A stretch of DNA of 51,929 bases from Paracoccus limosus (GTDB lineage Bacteria > Pseudomonadota > Alphaproteobacteria > Rhodobacterales > Rhodobacteraceae): NCBI RefSeq assembly GCF_009711185.1, contig NZ_WMIF01000026.1, positions 1 through 51,929 on the forward strand, in the 5' to 3' direction. Position 1 is the stretch's first letter. Every line of letters begins with the position of its first letter. Positions 9,494 through 17,853 of the stretch are shown in pieces. The notes under the pieces were generated by a model that saw only the letters and a program-made list of their open reading frames with translations, had not been told where the DNA came from and searched no databases. The translations under genes and the position numbers were made by a program.

Positions 9494-10096
9494 TCACGCG
9501 GCATCCTCGCCGCGTAACCTGCGCCAGAGCGAGGACAGCCGCTTGCGGATGGTGCTTTCATCCGGCACCTCGCCCGATTTCGAGTTCTGCACGAACCAGT
9601 CCTGCACCAGCGTGACCAGCGCGGTCTGGGTGTCGGGGACGCCCTTTTCGAACAGGAACCACGTCAGCCACGCGTACATTGCGTCCCAATCATAACGCGG
9701 GCTGGCCCCGATGCTAGAGGCCGGGCGTCGCAGCAGATCGCGCTCCTCCTCGAAGGCCTGCAGCGTTCCGGAATCCAGCAGCAGGTCGGAAGACCGGACC
9801 AGCACCCCGTCAGCCGGATCGGTGATCTTGAGCCAGGTCTTGCTGCCGAGCGGCATGACCCGCTTGAGCCTGGCCTGATCGTCGCTCGGGCCCATTCGCC
9901 GGAACATCCCCATCAGTTCCGCCATCGGCACCTGAACCATCCCGGCCACCGTCTCCTCACCGCAGAGGACGGGAGGAATACCCGCCACCACATGCAGATG
10001 CCCTGCCGCCGCCCAGCCCGCCACATCGGCCGGAGGGCAACCCCAGCGCACGGCGATTTCGTAGATCGAGAAGAATGCGACGGGGGGCAGAGGCAT
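9494..10096 (-). CDS. Hypothetical protein with N-terminal HTH-like segment, 200 aa
   Basis: Stops three bases after the integrase, convergent with it. ATG 10096 follows AGGAG with seven-base spacing and is preferred over an ATG 17 codons upstream. Residues 8-35 (SIYEIAVRWGCPPADVAGW) look like the short helix-turn-helix of excisionase/MerR-like proteins. The rest is mixed and ends in a basic tail (RKRLSSLWRRLRG). I do not recognise the family. A DNA-binding role, perhaps in integrase control, is inference. Confidence 0.55.
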   Translation of the reverse strand: MPLPPVAFFSIYEIAVRWGCPPADVAGWAAAGHLHVVAGIPPVLCGEETVAGMVQVPMAELMGMFRRMGPSDDQARLKRVMPLGSKTWLKITDPADGVLVRSSDLLLDSGTLQAFEEERDLLRRPASSIGASPRYDWDAMYAWLTWFLFEKGVPDTQTALVTLVQDWFVQNSKSGEVPDESTIRKRLSSLWRRLRGEDAA

Positions 10097-10604
10097 CGGG
10101 ATACTCCTTTCAGACATGCGGCATCCTTCGGCCAGGGCCGTCGGCATGCAGGTTACAAGTGACCCGCCGTGCCGAGCACGAGGGCGTACCGGGGTTCAGA
10201 GCATGTCGTCGAGGAAAACCGCCTGTAAGCCAGAGGCACACCGTGACCCGGCGTGCGCATCCGACTGCGTTCGTCTTTTCGATTCTTATGGACTGCTCAA
10301 CAGCGAATCTACTCAGCCGATGGGCGAGTCTGCAACAGGTATCCCGTGCGCTTCGACCATCGTCGGCGGGTTTCTGTGGATATCGTCGAACGCCCGCGGA
10401 ACGCGACCGGAACGACCCATTCCGGCAATTCCGCAGCCGGTAGAACCGTTGAATCCGTCCGTATGTCGGTCAGTCGCAGCGCCTTGAAGAGGGCGGTGAC
10501 GCTGGCGCATGGATCGCTGCCCGGAACCGGCTCGGATGATGGTCGCGGAGGCATCTTCCTGCGGTGATCCTCGCTAGCCACGGTCGCGGCAAACCCAATG
10601 AAAA

Positions 10605-10632
10605 AAGGGCCGGAATAGGGTGTCGGCCCTCA
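10605..10632 (-). terminator. Rho-independent terminator, minus strand
   Basis: Read on the minus strand, AGGGCCG and CGGCCCT form a 7-bp GC stem followed directly by a T run. It would stop leftward transcription entering from the early operon, or insulate the convergent gene at 9494-10096. Confidence 0.55.
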
Positions 10633-10633
10633 A

Positions 10634-10660
10634 TTCCACCTTCCGCCTGTCTTCCGGTCC
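10634..10660. repeat. 27-bp direct repeat, copy 2
   Basis: Matches 8123-8149 with one difference. It follows the minus-strand terminator and lies about 60 bp before the first early gene. With copy 1 it brackets the integrase and the 200-aa gene in a 2.5-kb segment. Confidence 0.6.
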
Positions 10661-10721
10661 TCGCGCTCTGCTTCGCTGATCCGGCCCCCGCCAGAGGGGT
10701 GCCAAGCGAACGGAGCAGCCG

Positions 10722-10970
10722 ATGAAGGACATCCAGACCGATCTTGAAGAGGACATCCCCGACCTGCTGGCCGACTGGATCAGCCGAGAGCAGCTCGCCC
10801 GCGCGCTGGGCCTGACGGCCGACACTCTGTCCCGGTGGGAAGCCCGCCGCCAGGGGCCGCCCTGCACACGCATAGGCAGAAAGACCTTCTACCGCCGCGC
10901 CGCCATTCAGGAGTGGATCCGGTCGCAGGAACAGGCCCATCCGGTGCGCAAGACGCGGGGGCGGCCATGA
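10722..10970 (+). CDS. HTH DNA-binding protein, AlpA/excisionase type
   Basis: 82 aa. Residues 19-67 (WISREQLARALGL...LSRWEARRQGPP...RRAAIQEWI) form a classic HTH_17/AlpA-like fold, a helix-turn-helix plus a wing. The start ATG 10722 has GGAG six bases upstream. It is the first gene of a five-gene phage operon in which every junction is a 4-bp ATGA overlap. It likely regulates the early operon or acts as recombination directionality factor for the nearby integrase; that part is inference. Confidence 0.75.
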   Translation: MKDIQTDLEEDIPDLLADWISREQLARALGLTADTLSRWEARRQGPPCTRIGRKTFYRRAAIQEWIRSQEQAHPVRKTRGRP

Positions 10971-11206
10971 CCTTCCAGCACCGTAGTTCCGCCTGGCCCG
11001 GTGACCGCGTGGCCGAGGCCCGCGCCGTTATCGCCGATGTCGCGCATCACAGCGATCTCCTGATCCGGCTCGCATGCAATGTGCTTGCCCAGCATGGCGA
11101 GACCCAGGGCGAGCGCGCTGATGCCCAGCGCCTGCTGCTTGTCGTTGATGCGCGGCGCCCGGTCAGCCGCGCCCAGCGCGAGGATCAGGGGAGGGCCGCG
11201 CGATGA
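10967..11206 (+). CDS. Small phage protein, 79 aa, function unknown
   Basis: Starts at an ATG that overlaps the previous stop (ATGA) and ends in the same way into the next gene, which strongly supports translation. Mostly helical and charged, with segments such as AEARAVIADVAHHSDLLIRLACNVLAQHGE. No motif I recognise. Position between an HTH protein and a VRR-NUC nuclease suggests a phage replication accessory gene. Confidence 0.6.
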   Translation: MTFQHRSSAWPGDRVAEARAVIADVAHHSDLLIRLACNVLAQHGETQGERADAQRLLLVVDARRPVSRAQREDQGRAAR

Positions 11207-11598
11207 TGCGCCGCGGCACCCCCGAGGCCGATCTGCAGCGCGCGGTCGTGCAGGCGCTGCGCATCGCCCTGCCCCGCACCGCCATCATCCATCACTGCGC
11301 CAACGAGGTGACCGAGGCCGGGCCCCGCGGGGCCAGGCGCCAGGCCATCCTCGTCGGCATGGGCGTGCATGCCGGGTTCGCCGATCTGATGGTGATCTGC
11401 GACGGCCGCGTCCTGTTCCTCGAGTTGAAGGCGCCGAAGGGGCGGCTGCAACCGGAACAGGAGGCATTCCGCGATGCCGTTCTGGCGCAGAGGTTCGGCT
11501 GGGCGTTGGTGCGCAGCCTCGACGATGCGCTGGGCGCGCTGGCGGACCATGGCTTCACCACGCGCATCGCCCCGGCCCCGCGGAGGCCCGCGCCATGA
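11203..11598 (+). CDS. VRR-NUC domain nuclease
   Basis: 131 aa, the length of a stand-alone VRR-NUC protein. This PD-(D/E)XK subfamily is common next to phage replication genes and may act on branched DNA. Visible residues are Glu8, the GFADLMV strand with catalytic Asp (about 61) and FLELKAPKGRLQPEQ carrying E-x-K (about 73-75). It overlaps both neighbours by 4 bp. The family call is firm; the precise substrate is not known from sequence. Confidence 0.85.
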   Translation: MMRRGTPEADLQRAVVQALRIALPRTAIIHHCANEVTEAGPRGARRQAILVGMGVHAGFADLMVICDGRVLFLELKAPKGRLQPEQEAFRDAVLAQRFGWALVRSLDDALGALADHGFTTRIAPAPRRPAP

Positions 11599-12602
11599 GC
11601 CACGAGGCCACCAACTGGGCCATCAAGCAGCGCGGGTTGAAGCCCACGACCAAGATCGTGCTCTGGCATCTCTGCGACCGGTTCAACCCGGACTACGGCT
11701 GCTTCCCCTCCCAGGACCGGCTGGCGCATGACTGCGAGATCAGCCGGTCCACACTGAACGATCACCTTGGCCAGCTCGAGACCGTGGGCCTGCTGCGGCG
11801 GGTGCCGCGGCTCGATCCCGTGACCAAACGACAGCTGCCCACCCGCTATATCCTGGGGTTCGAGCCGGGCTTCACACCTGTGGCTGTGGTGCCGCGTCCG
11901 GAAATCGGACACGGGGACGACGGCGCCGTGGAAAGCCTCGACGATGCCGATGGTTGTGATGTCGACGGCATGGCCGACGTCCTGCCGTGTCCGGATTTCG
12001 GACACGGGGATGACGCCGGAGCCGTGTCCGATTTCCCGGCCGAGCCGTGTCCGGAAAATCCCGAAAGCCGTGTCCGGAATTCGGACACTAACCTTGTAAG
12101 GGAACCTCTAAGTAAACCAGTAAAGGAGGAGGAGGGCGCGCAGGCGCGCGCGGCGATTTCCGAGGAAGTTTTCGGGGACCTGCTCGATGCGCTGGGCCTC
12201 GACCCCGCGGCCCTGCCCGGCTGGTGGCAAGGCTGGCCGCCCCGGCAGCACGTTCAGCGCTGGCGCGACGAACTGGGGCTGACCGAGGCAGAGATCATCG
12301 CCGCGGCCGAGGCCAGCCGCGAGGAGCATCCCGAACCGCCCGATGGGCCTAAGGCGCTGGACCGCGCCATGCAGCGCGCCGCCCAGCGCAAGGTCGAGGA
12401 TGCCGGGCGGAAACGGCGCAAGCCCAAGGCGGCCCCTGCCCCGGGTGCGAAGCCGATCACCGACCTGCCCGCCTTCTACGCCGATCTGGTCAATTCCGAC
12501 CGTTACCTGCCGGTCAGCGCGATCAGCAACGCGATGCGCGACGCCATGCTGGCCAGGGGGTTGGTGACAGCCGAACGCCTGCGCGAGCGAGGTGTTCGAT
12601 GA
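11595..12602 (+). CDS. Phage replication-type protein with N-terminal winged HTH
   Basis: 335 aa. Residues 1-95 form a winged helix of the HTH_36 type (WAIKQRGLKPTTKIVLWHL, SRSTLNDHLGQLETVGLL), as at the N-terminus of phage replication initiators. A low-complexity linker (about 100-175) repeats a [R/C]-P-[E/D]-x-GHGDD unit because the DNA itself is repeated. The C-terminal part is helical and basic (AQRKVEDAGRKRRKPK). The start is the ATGA overlap at 11595. The internal 19-bp near-palindromic repeats plus an AT-richer stretch resemble the lambda O gene, which contains its own origin. An initiator role is inference from domain, position and repeats. Confidence 0.65.
   Translation: MSHEATNWAIKQRGLKPTTKIVLWHLCDRFNPDYGCFPSQDRLAHDCEISRSTLNDHLGQLETVGLLRRVPRLDPVTKRQLPTRYILGFEPGFTPVAVVPRPEIGHGDDGAVESLDDADGCDVDGMADVLPCPDFGHGDDAGAVSDFPAEPCPENPESRVRNSDTNLVREPLSKPVKEEEGAQARAAISEEVFGDLLDALGLDPAALPGWWQGWPPRQHVQRWRDELGLTEAEIIAAAEASREEHPEPPDGPKALDRAMQRAAQRKVEDAGRKRRKPKAAPAPGAKPITDLPAFYADLVNSDRYLPVSAISNAMRDAMLARGLVTAERLRERGVR
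11894..12122. repeat. Candidate origin: 19-bp near-palindromic repeats and AT-rich tract
   Basis: Three full copies of a 19-bp near-palindrome, G[T/C]GTCCG-n5-CGGACAC, at 11894-11912, 11987-12005 and 12070-12088. Two half copies (GTGTCCG) sit at 12024-12030 and 12047-12053. The last full copy is followed by an AT-richer stretch (12086-12122) in otherwise GC-rich DNA. All lie inside the replication-type gene. They could be initiator-binding iterons; an alternative is neutral expansion of a linker-coding repeat. Confidence 0.5.
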
Positions 12603-13276
12603 CACTGCAACGGCCAATCGGCCGTGCGGGCGGTCGAGCCATTCAACGTGCGCTGGGCGTGCAGGCGGCGCTGGAATGGGCGTTCCGGGTGGAACAGGCG
12701 CAGCTCGAGCTGCCCCTGCCCCCGGACGTCACCGAGGAAGGCTTAGGCTTCGGCCTGGAATACGTCCTCCTCCAGCGCGCCGTGCTGGGCTGCAAGATCG
12801 ACGGTGGTCAGCACAAGATCGGCGGCTACACCCACGAGGACGCCGAGGTGATCGCCGCCACCGTCGCCGGGATCCCCGACAGCCACGGCGGAAAGCGCAT
12901 GGCGATCCGCGTCGCCGAACTGGCCCGCGCCGGGTTGACACCGGACTGGATGCCCGGCGCCGTTCCACGCTGCGTGCCGACCATCATCAAGCAGAACCAG
13001 CACGGCACGCATGCTGGCACCATCGTCGTGGGCATAGAACGCATCCGCGTGCGTGGCGTGGGATCGCGCGCCACATGGAAAAACATCGACATCCTGGCAT
13101 GCCCGGTCACCTTCTCCCCCCACCCGCAGCAGATCGAGGCCGCCCGGCGTGGCTATGACGACTGGTGGCAGGCGCTGAGCTGGGTTCGGGACGGGCTGAT
13201 TGCGGGCGGGATGTTGCGAGAGGTTGAGGTGACAGGGGCGATGCCGAAGGCGCGGCCGTGGGAGGGGAGCCGGTGA
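12599..13276 (+). CDS. Conserved-looking phage protein, 225 aa, function unknown
   Basis: Starts in a 4-bp ATGA overlap and is the last gene of the early operon. Soluble, with a His/Gly-rich middle (GGQHKIGGYTHED, KQNQHGTHAG) and a C-terminal helical part (EAARRGYDDWWQALSWVRDGL). I recall no named domain. Placement suggests a late-early phage function. The defence cassette begins 59 bp downstream, so a phage/cargo boundary lies at about 13277-13334. Confidence 0.65.
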   Translation: MTLQRPIGRAGGRAIQRALGVQAALEWAFRVEQAQLELPLPPDVTEEGLGFGLEYVLLQRAVLGCKIDGGQHKIGGYTHEDAEVIAATVAGIPDSHGGKRMAIRVAELARAGLTPDWMPGAVPRCVPTIIKQNQHGTHAGTIVVGIERIRVRGVGSRATWKNIDILACPVTFSPHPQQIEAARRGYDDWWQALSWVRDGLIAGGMLREVEVTGAMPKARPWEGSR

Positions 13277-13334
13277 CATGTCAGACGGACCGTCATATCG
13301 CAGCTCCGGACTGTCCGACCCACGCTCGGACCTT

Positions 13335-13838
13335 TCATGTCCGTTCAGACCCTACTGGGCCGCTTCTCCGGTGTTTGGGCGCCTCAATATCCGCCTCTCC
13401 GACTTCAAGCTCTCGACCATCACCTTGAAGCCATCCCGAAACGACGTCCCGGACGGCTGCAACAGCAGCCTCGGTTCGCAAGGCGCATTCCCAGATTGTC
13501 GCAACCCTCCAACCGGCCAGCAACAGCGCCGATCTAACGGCACTGTCCCGCGCCACATTCGCACTGAATTTCGAAGCCCAGAATTCCGGGCGTGTTGCCG
13601 GAGTACTTGCGTAACGGCAGCCCGGGTGCCGGTGCCAGAAGCACCCGTGCACGAAAATGACGGCCTTGAATTTCGGCAGCACAAGATCAGGCTTGCCGGG
13701 TATTCCCTTGGCATGCAGGCGGTAGCGCAAGCCCAGCGCGTGCAAGGACCGCCGGAGGGCCAGTTCCGGCTTCGTATCCTTTCCGCGGATCCCGGCCATC
13801 ATCCGGGAACGGGTCTGGCTGTCGACGATGTCGGTCAT
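13335..13838 (-). CDS. vsr: Very-short-patch repair endonuclease Vsr
   Basis: 167 aa, typical length. Vsr nicks T:G mismatches made by deamination of 5-methylcytosine and normally travels with a cytosine methyltransferase. Family signatures are TRSRMMAGIRGKDTKPELALRR at the N-terminus, GKPDLVLPKFKAVIFVHGCFWHRH with the catalytic Asp and the His/Cys zinc ligands, and the closing GWRVATIWECAL. ATG 13838 follows AGGAGG with four-base spacing; an earlier in-frame start at 13925 would overlap the methyltransferase. It is divergent from the methyltransferase, the starts about 40 bp apart, so expression may be linked. In a defence cassette it may protect methylated sites or act as a nuclease subunit. 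Confidence 0.92.
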   Translation of the reverse strand: MTDIVDSQTRSRMMAGIRGKDTKPELALRRSLHALGLRYRLHAKGIPGKPDLVLPKFKAVIFVHGCFWHRHPGCRYASTPATRPEFWASKFSANVARDSAVRSALLLAGWRVATIWECALRTEAAVAAVRDVVSGWLQGDGRELEVGEADIEAPKHRRSGPVGSERT

Positions 13839-13878
13839 TTGCCTCCTGGCCTCGGCCGATGGACCTGGTATACAGCCA

Positions 13879-15459
13879 ATGATCCGAATTCGAGAGGTCT
13901 CTGATTTGCCAGCCACTTTCGGCATTGTCGATCTGTTTGCAGGTCCAGGCGGCCTTGGAGAGGGGTTCGCTTCGCTCGAGGCTGGCGGTCAGCATCCCTT
14001 CCACATCGGGATTTCTGTTGAGAAGGAGACGTCAGCACATCGCACGCTGAGGCTGCGCGCCTTCCTGCGTGCCCATGTTTCGCGACACGGTGCCCTGCCG
14101 GAAGCCTTCGTGAGGTTCCATGCCGGTCTGACGGAAGAACCTGACTGGCCAGAGGTAGACGCCGCCGCATGGACCGAAGCGACAGCCGAAGCGCGCTGTC
14201 TCGAACTGGGCAGTGAAGCGGCCGCAGCCGCCATCGATGAGGCCATCGGTCGGCTGAGAAAGAGCTTCGACGACACGATCCTTATCGGTGGCCCGCCCTG
14301 CCAAGCCTATTCGCTGGTCGGTCGGGCCCGTTCGCGTGGCAAGGCGGACTATGTTCCCGAGGAAGACCACCGGCATTACCTTTTCCGCGAATACATCCGT
14401 GTGCTGGATCGGCTGCGACCGGCCGCCTTCGTCATGGAAAACGTCAAGGGCATGCTGTCCTCGACCGTCGAAAGCCGCCTTGTATTCGAGATGCTGATGG
14501 AAGACCTGGCCTCGCTTGGCACGGGTCACGGTCATCACTACGAGTTGCGGGCTATCCGTCTCGCGGACGGAAGGGCCACCCTGCAGGAAGCCGCAAAGCC
14601 ATCCGATTTCATTGTTCGTGCTGAGGAGTTCGGTGTCCCGCAGCGCCGCCACCGCGTCATCATCGTCGGCATCAGGTCCGATCTGTCGTCCCGGGCAGTC
14701 GGCGCAAGCATTCCAGTATCAGGCCCAAGCCGCACGGTCGATGAGACCATCGGCAACATGCCGCCTTTGCGCAGCGGCATCAGCCGCGCGTCAGACACAG
14801 CCGAGGCATGGGAAAAGGAGGTCGCAGGGTTCGCCAAACTGCTCGCGAAGATTTCCAAGGGCGACGCAGACTGTACCCTCGCGTCGGAATTCCGCGAGAT
14901 CAGGGAAGTCCTGAAGCACGGCGCCGAAACCCGCCGCTCCTCCTCCATGCTTCCTGCCGCCTATGGAACTTCGAATGACGACCTGATGCGCTGGCTGGAG
15001 CGTCCAGGCTTGCACGCACTGGCCCAGCACGAAACCAGGGGTCACATGGCCACGGACCTCGGCCGCTATCTGTTTGCCGCAGTCTTCGGCAAGGTGCGTG
15101 GTTACAGCCCGAAGGCGGCCGACTTCCCGCTAGCCTTGAGCCCGGATCACCGGAACTGGCACAGCGGTGTCTTCAACGACCGCTTTCGTGTCCAGCTTGC
15201 ACACGAGCCTTCGACGACCGTGACCAGCCACATCTCGAAGGACGGGCACTATTTCATCCATCCGGACCCGCTCCAGTGTCGCAGCCTGACGGTGCGCGAA
15301 GCTGCCCGGCTGCAGACCTTCCCTGACGACTACCTGTTTCTCGGCAACCGGACACAGCAGTATGTCCAGGTTGGAAATGCGGTCCCGCCTTTCCTGGCAA
15401 GGCAGATTGCAGCGCTCGTCCATGCATCCCTGACAAAACCGGACACCCTCAACCTCTGA
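13879..15459 (+). CDS. C5-cytosine DNA methyltransferase (Dcm-like; DrmMII candidate)
   Basis: About 526 aa. Motif I DLFAGPGGLGEGF (about 17-29, SAM binding), motif IV GGPPCQAYS with catalytic Cys (about 141), motif VI MENVKGM (about 186), motif VIII QRRHRVIIVG (about 255) and motif X QVGNAVPP (about 498) are present in order. A long target-recognition region lies between VIII and X. No start has a clear ribosome site: ATG 13879 is chosen, ATG 13828 would overlap vsr and TTG 13903 is also possible. A cytosine methyltransferase beside DrmA and DrmB genes is the self-marking enzyme of class 2 DISARM (DrmMII), so it probably methylates host DNA for this cassette. Confidence 0.9.
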   Translation: MIRIREVSDLPATFGIVDLFAGPGGLGEGFASLEAGGQHPFHIGISVEKETSAHRTLRLRAFLRAHVSRHGALPEAFVRFHAGLTEEPDWPEVDAAAWTEATAEARCLELGSEAAAAAIDEAIGRLRKSFDDTILIGGPPCQAYSLVGRARSRGKADYVPEEDHRHYLFREYIRVLDRLRPAAFVMENVKGMLSSTVESRLVFEMLMEDLASLGTGHGHHYELRAIRLADGRATLQEAAKPSDFIVRAEEFGVPQRRHRVIIVGIRSDLSSRAVGASIPVSGPSRTVDETIGNMPPLRSGISRASDTAEAWEKEVAGFAKLLAKISKGDADCTLASEFREIREVLKHGAETRRSSSMLPAAYGTSNDDLMRWLERPGLHALAQHETRGHMATDLGRYLFAAVFGKVRGYSPKAADFPLALSPDHRNWHSGVFNDRFRVQLAHEPSTTVTSHISKDGHYFIHPDPLQCRSLTVREAARLQTFPDDYLFLGNRTQQYVQVGNAVPPFLARQIAALVHASLTKPDTLNL

Positions 15460-15532
15460 GGCACCTCCCGCACCTTGTAACAACGATCCGTTCGCGCCAG
15501 AGTAGATCGTGATCGTAGTGCCAAGGGTTCGC

Positions 15533-15673
15533 ATGCAGGAAATTTTTGTTTCAAGACGGGCAGATGCCACTCCTCACGCGACAGTGTTCACTTGGGAACT
15601 CGGGCACATCGGGCGGCTTCTGGCGCTGGATGCGGAAGTTGACGGGCCAGCCCACCTGCAGGAAAGCAAATGA
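15533..15673 (+). CDS. Micro-ORF, 46 aa, translationally coupled to the helicase
   Basis: ATG 15533 is preceded by AAGGG at five-base spacing. The frame runs 46 codons and ends in an ATGA overlap with the helicase start at 15670. The peptide starts MQEIFVSRR and ends HLQESK. No homology recognised. The overlap and ribosome site support translation; it may be a leader for coupled translation or a small subunit. The 73 bp between the methyltransferase stop and this start may hold a promoter. Confidence 0.5.
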   Translation: MQEIFVSRRADATPHATVFTWELGHIGRLLALDAEVDGPAHLQESK

Positions 15674-17853
15674 GCACAATTCGCGTCTCAGTTCGGAAGG
15701 CGGGTCGAGTCGTTGACACCATCGAACGACCGCTGCGGAACAAGGACGGCGGACCCGCAGTCGTCTATCGCCGAAAGCTCTGGCGTCTGATCGACGGGTA
15801 TATCGATCTTGACAAGCCATGTTTGGATCGGTCGGACGAGGTTTCTGTTATTCTAGAGAGTCCGGTCTTCGAGCGAATGCGGGATCAAGAAGCAGAAAAG
15901 GCCGATGACTCCGGTACGCGGAAGAAGATCATCGAAGCGCCAGCCTCCGCACGAATGATCGTGGAAGCGGGGCCTGGCATGGGCAAGACAGAAATTGCTG
16001 CCCGTCGCTTGGCTTACCTCATCCGCAACGAACTTTCGCCGGCGGAGGTTCTAATACTCAGCTTTTCACGAAGCGCGGTGAGGACCCTGACGAGGCGCCT
16101 AGATGGGATCGGCGAAACCGACCCCCGAGTAGTAGAAGAACTGCGCCACCTGTCTGTACGCACGTTCGACTCATGGGCTTTCAGAATGCTGAGGCTACTT
16201 GGAGCGGCCCCCCAGACACTACTCACAAGGAAACACGACGCGAACATCGCCGCGCTCACCGAGCTGGCCACAGGCGAGCGCCGCGACGATGTCCGGCGTT
16301 TTATCGGTAACCGACGGCACCTCATCGTGGACGAGTTTCAGGATCTTCCTGGCGTTCGGGGAGATCTCGTCCTCGCTCTGCTATCGCTCCTAGCCCCGCC
16401 AGACCAAGAAGGCTGCGGCTTCACCATCTTGGGCGATCCGGCACAGGCGATCTTCGGTTTCGCGCGCGGCGTTCGCGAGGACGGAGAGCCATTCCCCTCC
16501 CCTCGGGAATACTGGCAGCAGGTTTCGCGACTCTACGGCAGCGGACTCGACGAGAACGTTCTTACCCGCAACTTCCGCGCCGTGCCGCATCTCGCAGATA
16601 TGTCGGCCGAGTTGCGCGGCGTGCTGCTCAGCAATCGGCCCGAGAAGGAGAAGCTACGTTGCGTGCTCGATGCCGTGGCCGCGCTTTCGGAGACCACGCG
16701 GCCCCTCGGACGCGGCCTGCTCGAGGCAGCTACCGGCGGAAGTCGCGCCATCCTGACCCAGACCAATGGCGAGGCATTGAGGGTACTCCAGGCGCTGTAC
16801 GGTACCGACCCCGAACCTTCCGAAATCCCGGTACGATTGCATGCGGGTAGCCACGCAATGTTGCCGCCGGCCTGGATCGGTGGCTTGTTGAGAAAACTGC
16901 GCTCTACGTCTCTGTTGCGCACACAGTTTGCAAGGATCCATGAACTTTTGACGAGACAATGGGGCGAAGATGTTTGCCTTCGACTGGGTCTGCCAGACGA
17001 AGGTGTCGCGTGGGGTCGACTGGCGCAGGCGAGCGGAGCCCCGAACGATGCGACCGCGATCGACGTCTCCCGACTCCGCGAACGTCTGGCGTGGCCCGAT
17101 GCATTCCCGGATGATCAGCCGCTTGCCGAGGACGGCGTGATCGTAACTACCGTCCATCAGTCAAAAGGAATGGAGTTTGACACAGTTACCCTGCTCGAGC
17201 CCTCCGACAATGGGGACGAGGATGACAAAGAAGAGACCAAAGCCGTAAGTGACGACGTGCTGGGCGAGCGCGCCAGTGTCGCCTACGTCGCTATAACGCG
17301 TGCCGGAAAATCTCTTGACCGTGCGGGTGCGAAACAAATCTTTCAGGCTCCAGTCCACTGGGATTTCGCCGGCGGGCGGAGCCGGCTATGCTTTCGGCGG
17401 AAGAACTGGATCAATATGGAGATGGGTCTGCGCGGGGACGTCGATCCCATCGGTTTCGCCGACCCGGTGCTCTTAGGCGGCACGGCCGCAGTAGAGGATC
17501 TGCAGGCTTTCTTGCTCGCCAATGCCGGAGCGCTCGCGGGGCGCAAGGTCATGCTTTGTAAGCAGTATGGGAATGGTAAAGTAGAGTGGCACATCCATCT
17601 CCAAGAGGGCTCGAAGCCCGGCCGCTTGATTGGTCGAACAGCAAACCAGCTTTCGTTAGACTTGCTGAGCATTCTGCACAAGCAAGGTTGTAAGCTGCCA
17701 CCCACCATCATGAACCTCCGGATCTCGTCGGTGGGAACCGTGACCGCCGATGGCACCGGGAGCCTCGGTGAGCCTGAGAGAACCAGTGGGATGTGGTTGG
17801 GCGTCGGCCTCTTCGGCACCGGTGATTTCCAGCTATGGAAGGACAAGAAGTGA
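15670..17853 (+). CDS. UvrD/Rep-like SF1 helicase of the defence cassette
   Basis: 727 aa ATP-dependent DNA helicase/translocase. Motifs in order are GPGMGKT (about 101), SFSRSAVRTL (Ia), DEFQD (about 221), LGDPAQAIFGF (III), TRNFRAVP (IV), TTVHQSKGMEFD (V) and YVAITRA (VI, about 540). It has a non-helicase N-terminal extension of about 85 residues and a C-terminal extension of about 180 residues ending in GTGDFQLW. AGGAAA precedes the ATG. It overlaps the next gene by 4 bp (GTGA), so one operon. Neither described DISARM class includes this component as far as I know; it sits where drmD/drmE might be expected. Confidence 0.85.
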   Translation: MSTIRVSVRKAGRVVDTIERPLRNKDGGPAVVYRRKLWRLIDGYIDLDKPCLDRSDEVSVILESPVFERMRDQEAEKADDSGTRKKIIEAPASARMIVEAGPGMGKTEIAARRLAYLIRNELSPAEVLILSFSRSAVRTLTRRLDGIGETDPRVVEELRHLSVRTFDSWAFRMLRLLGAAPQTLLTRKHDANIAALTELATGERRDDVRRFIGNRRHLIVDEFQDLPGVRGDLVLALLSLLAPPDQEGCGFTILGDPAQAIFGFARGVREDGEPFPSPREYWQQVSRLYGSGLDENVLTRNFRAVPHLADMSAELRGVLLSNRPEKEKLRCVLDAVAALSETTRPLGRGLLEAATGGSRAILTQTNGEALRVLQALYGTDPEPSEIPVRLHAGSHAMLPPAWIGGLLRKLRSTSLLRTQFARIHELLTRQWGEDVCLRLGLPDEGVAWGRLAQASGAPNDATAIDVSRLRERLAWPDAFPDDQPLAEDGVIVTTVHQSKGMEFDTVTLLEPSDNGDEDDKEETKAVSDDVLGERASVAYVAITRAGKSLDRAGAKQIFQAPVHWDFAGGRSRLCFRRKNWINMEMGLRGDVDPIGFADPVLLGGTAAVEDLQAFLLANAGALAGRKVMLCKQYGNGKVEWHIHLQEGSKPGRLIGRTANQLSLDLLSILHKQGCKLPPTIMNLRISSVGTVTADGTGSLGEPERTSGMWLGVGLFGTGDFQLWKDKK

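Larger units (their letters stand above)
10097..10721. other. Intergenic region before the early operon
   Basis: No gene I can support. An 81-codon minus frame (10309-10554, starting MPPRPSSEPV) could be small phage coding sequence but has poor ribosome-site spacing. The region contains a minus-strand hairpin terminator (10605-10632) and the second 27-bp repeat (10634-10660), and probably the early-operon promoter, which I cannot place. Confidence 0.3.

Noticed and set aside
11079..11594. Longer N-terminus for the replication-type gene
   Set aside because: Overlaps two genes with clear ATGA junctions; the extension is Arg/Pro-rich frame shadow.
11894..12088. CRISPR array
   Set aside because: Repeats are near-palindromic, unevenly spaced (about 17-93 bp apart) and lie inside a coding sequence; no cas genes are present.
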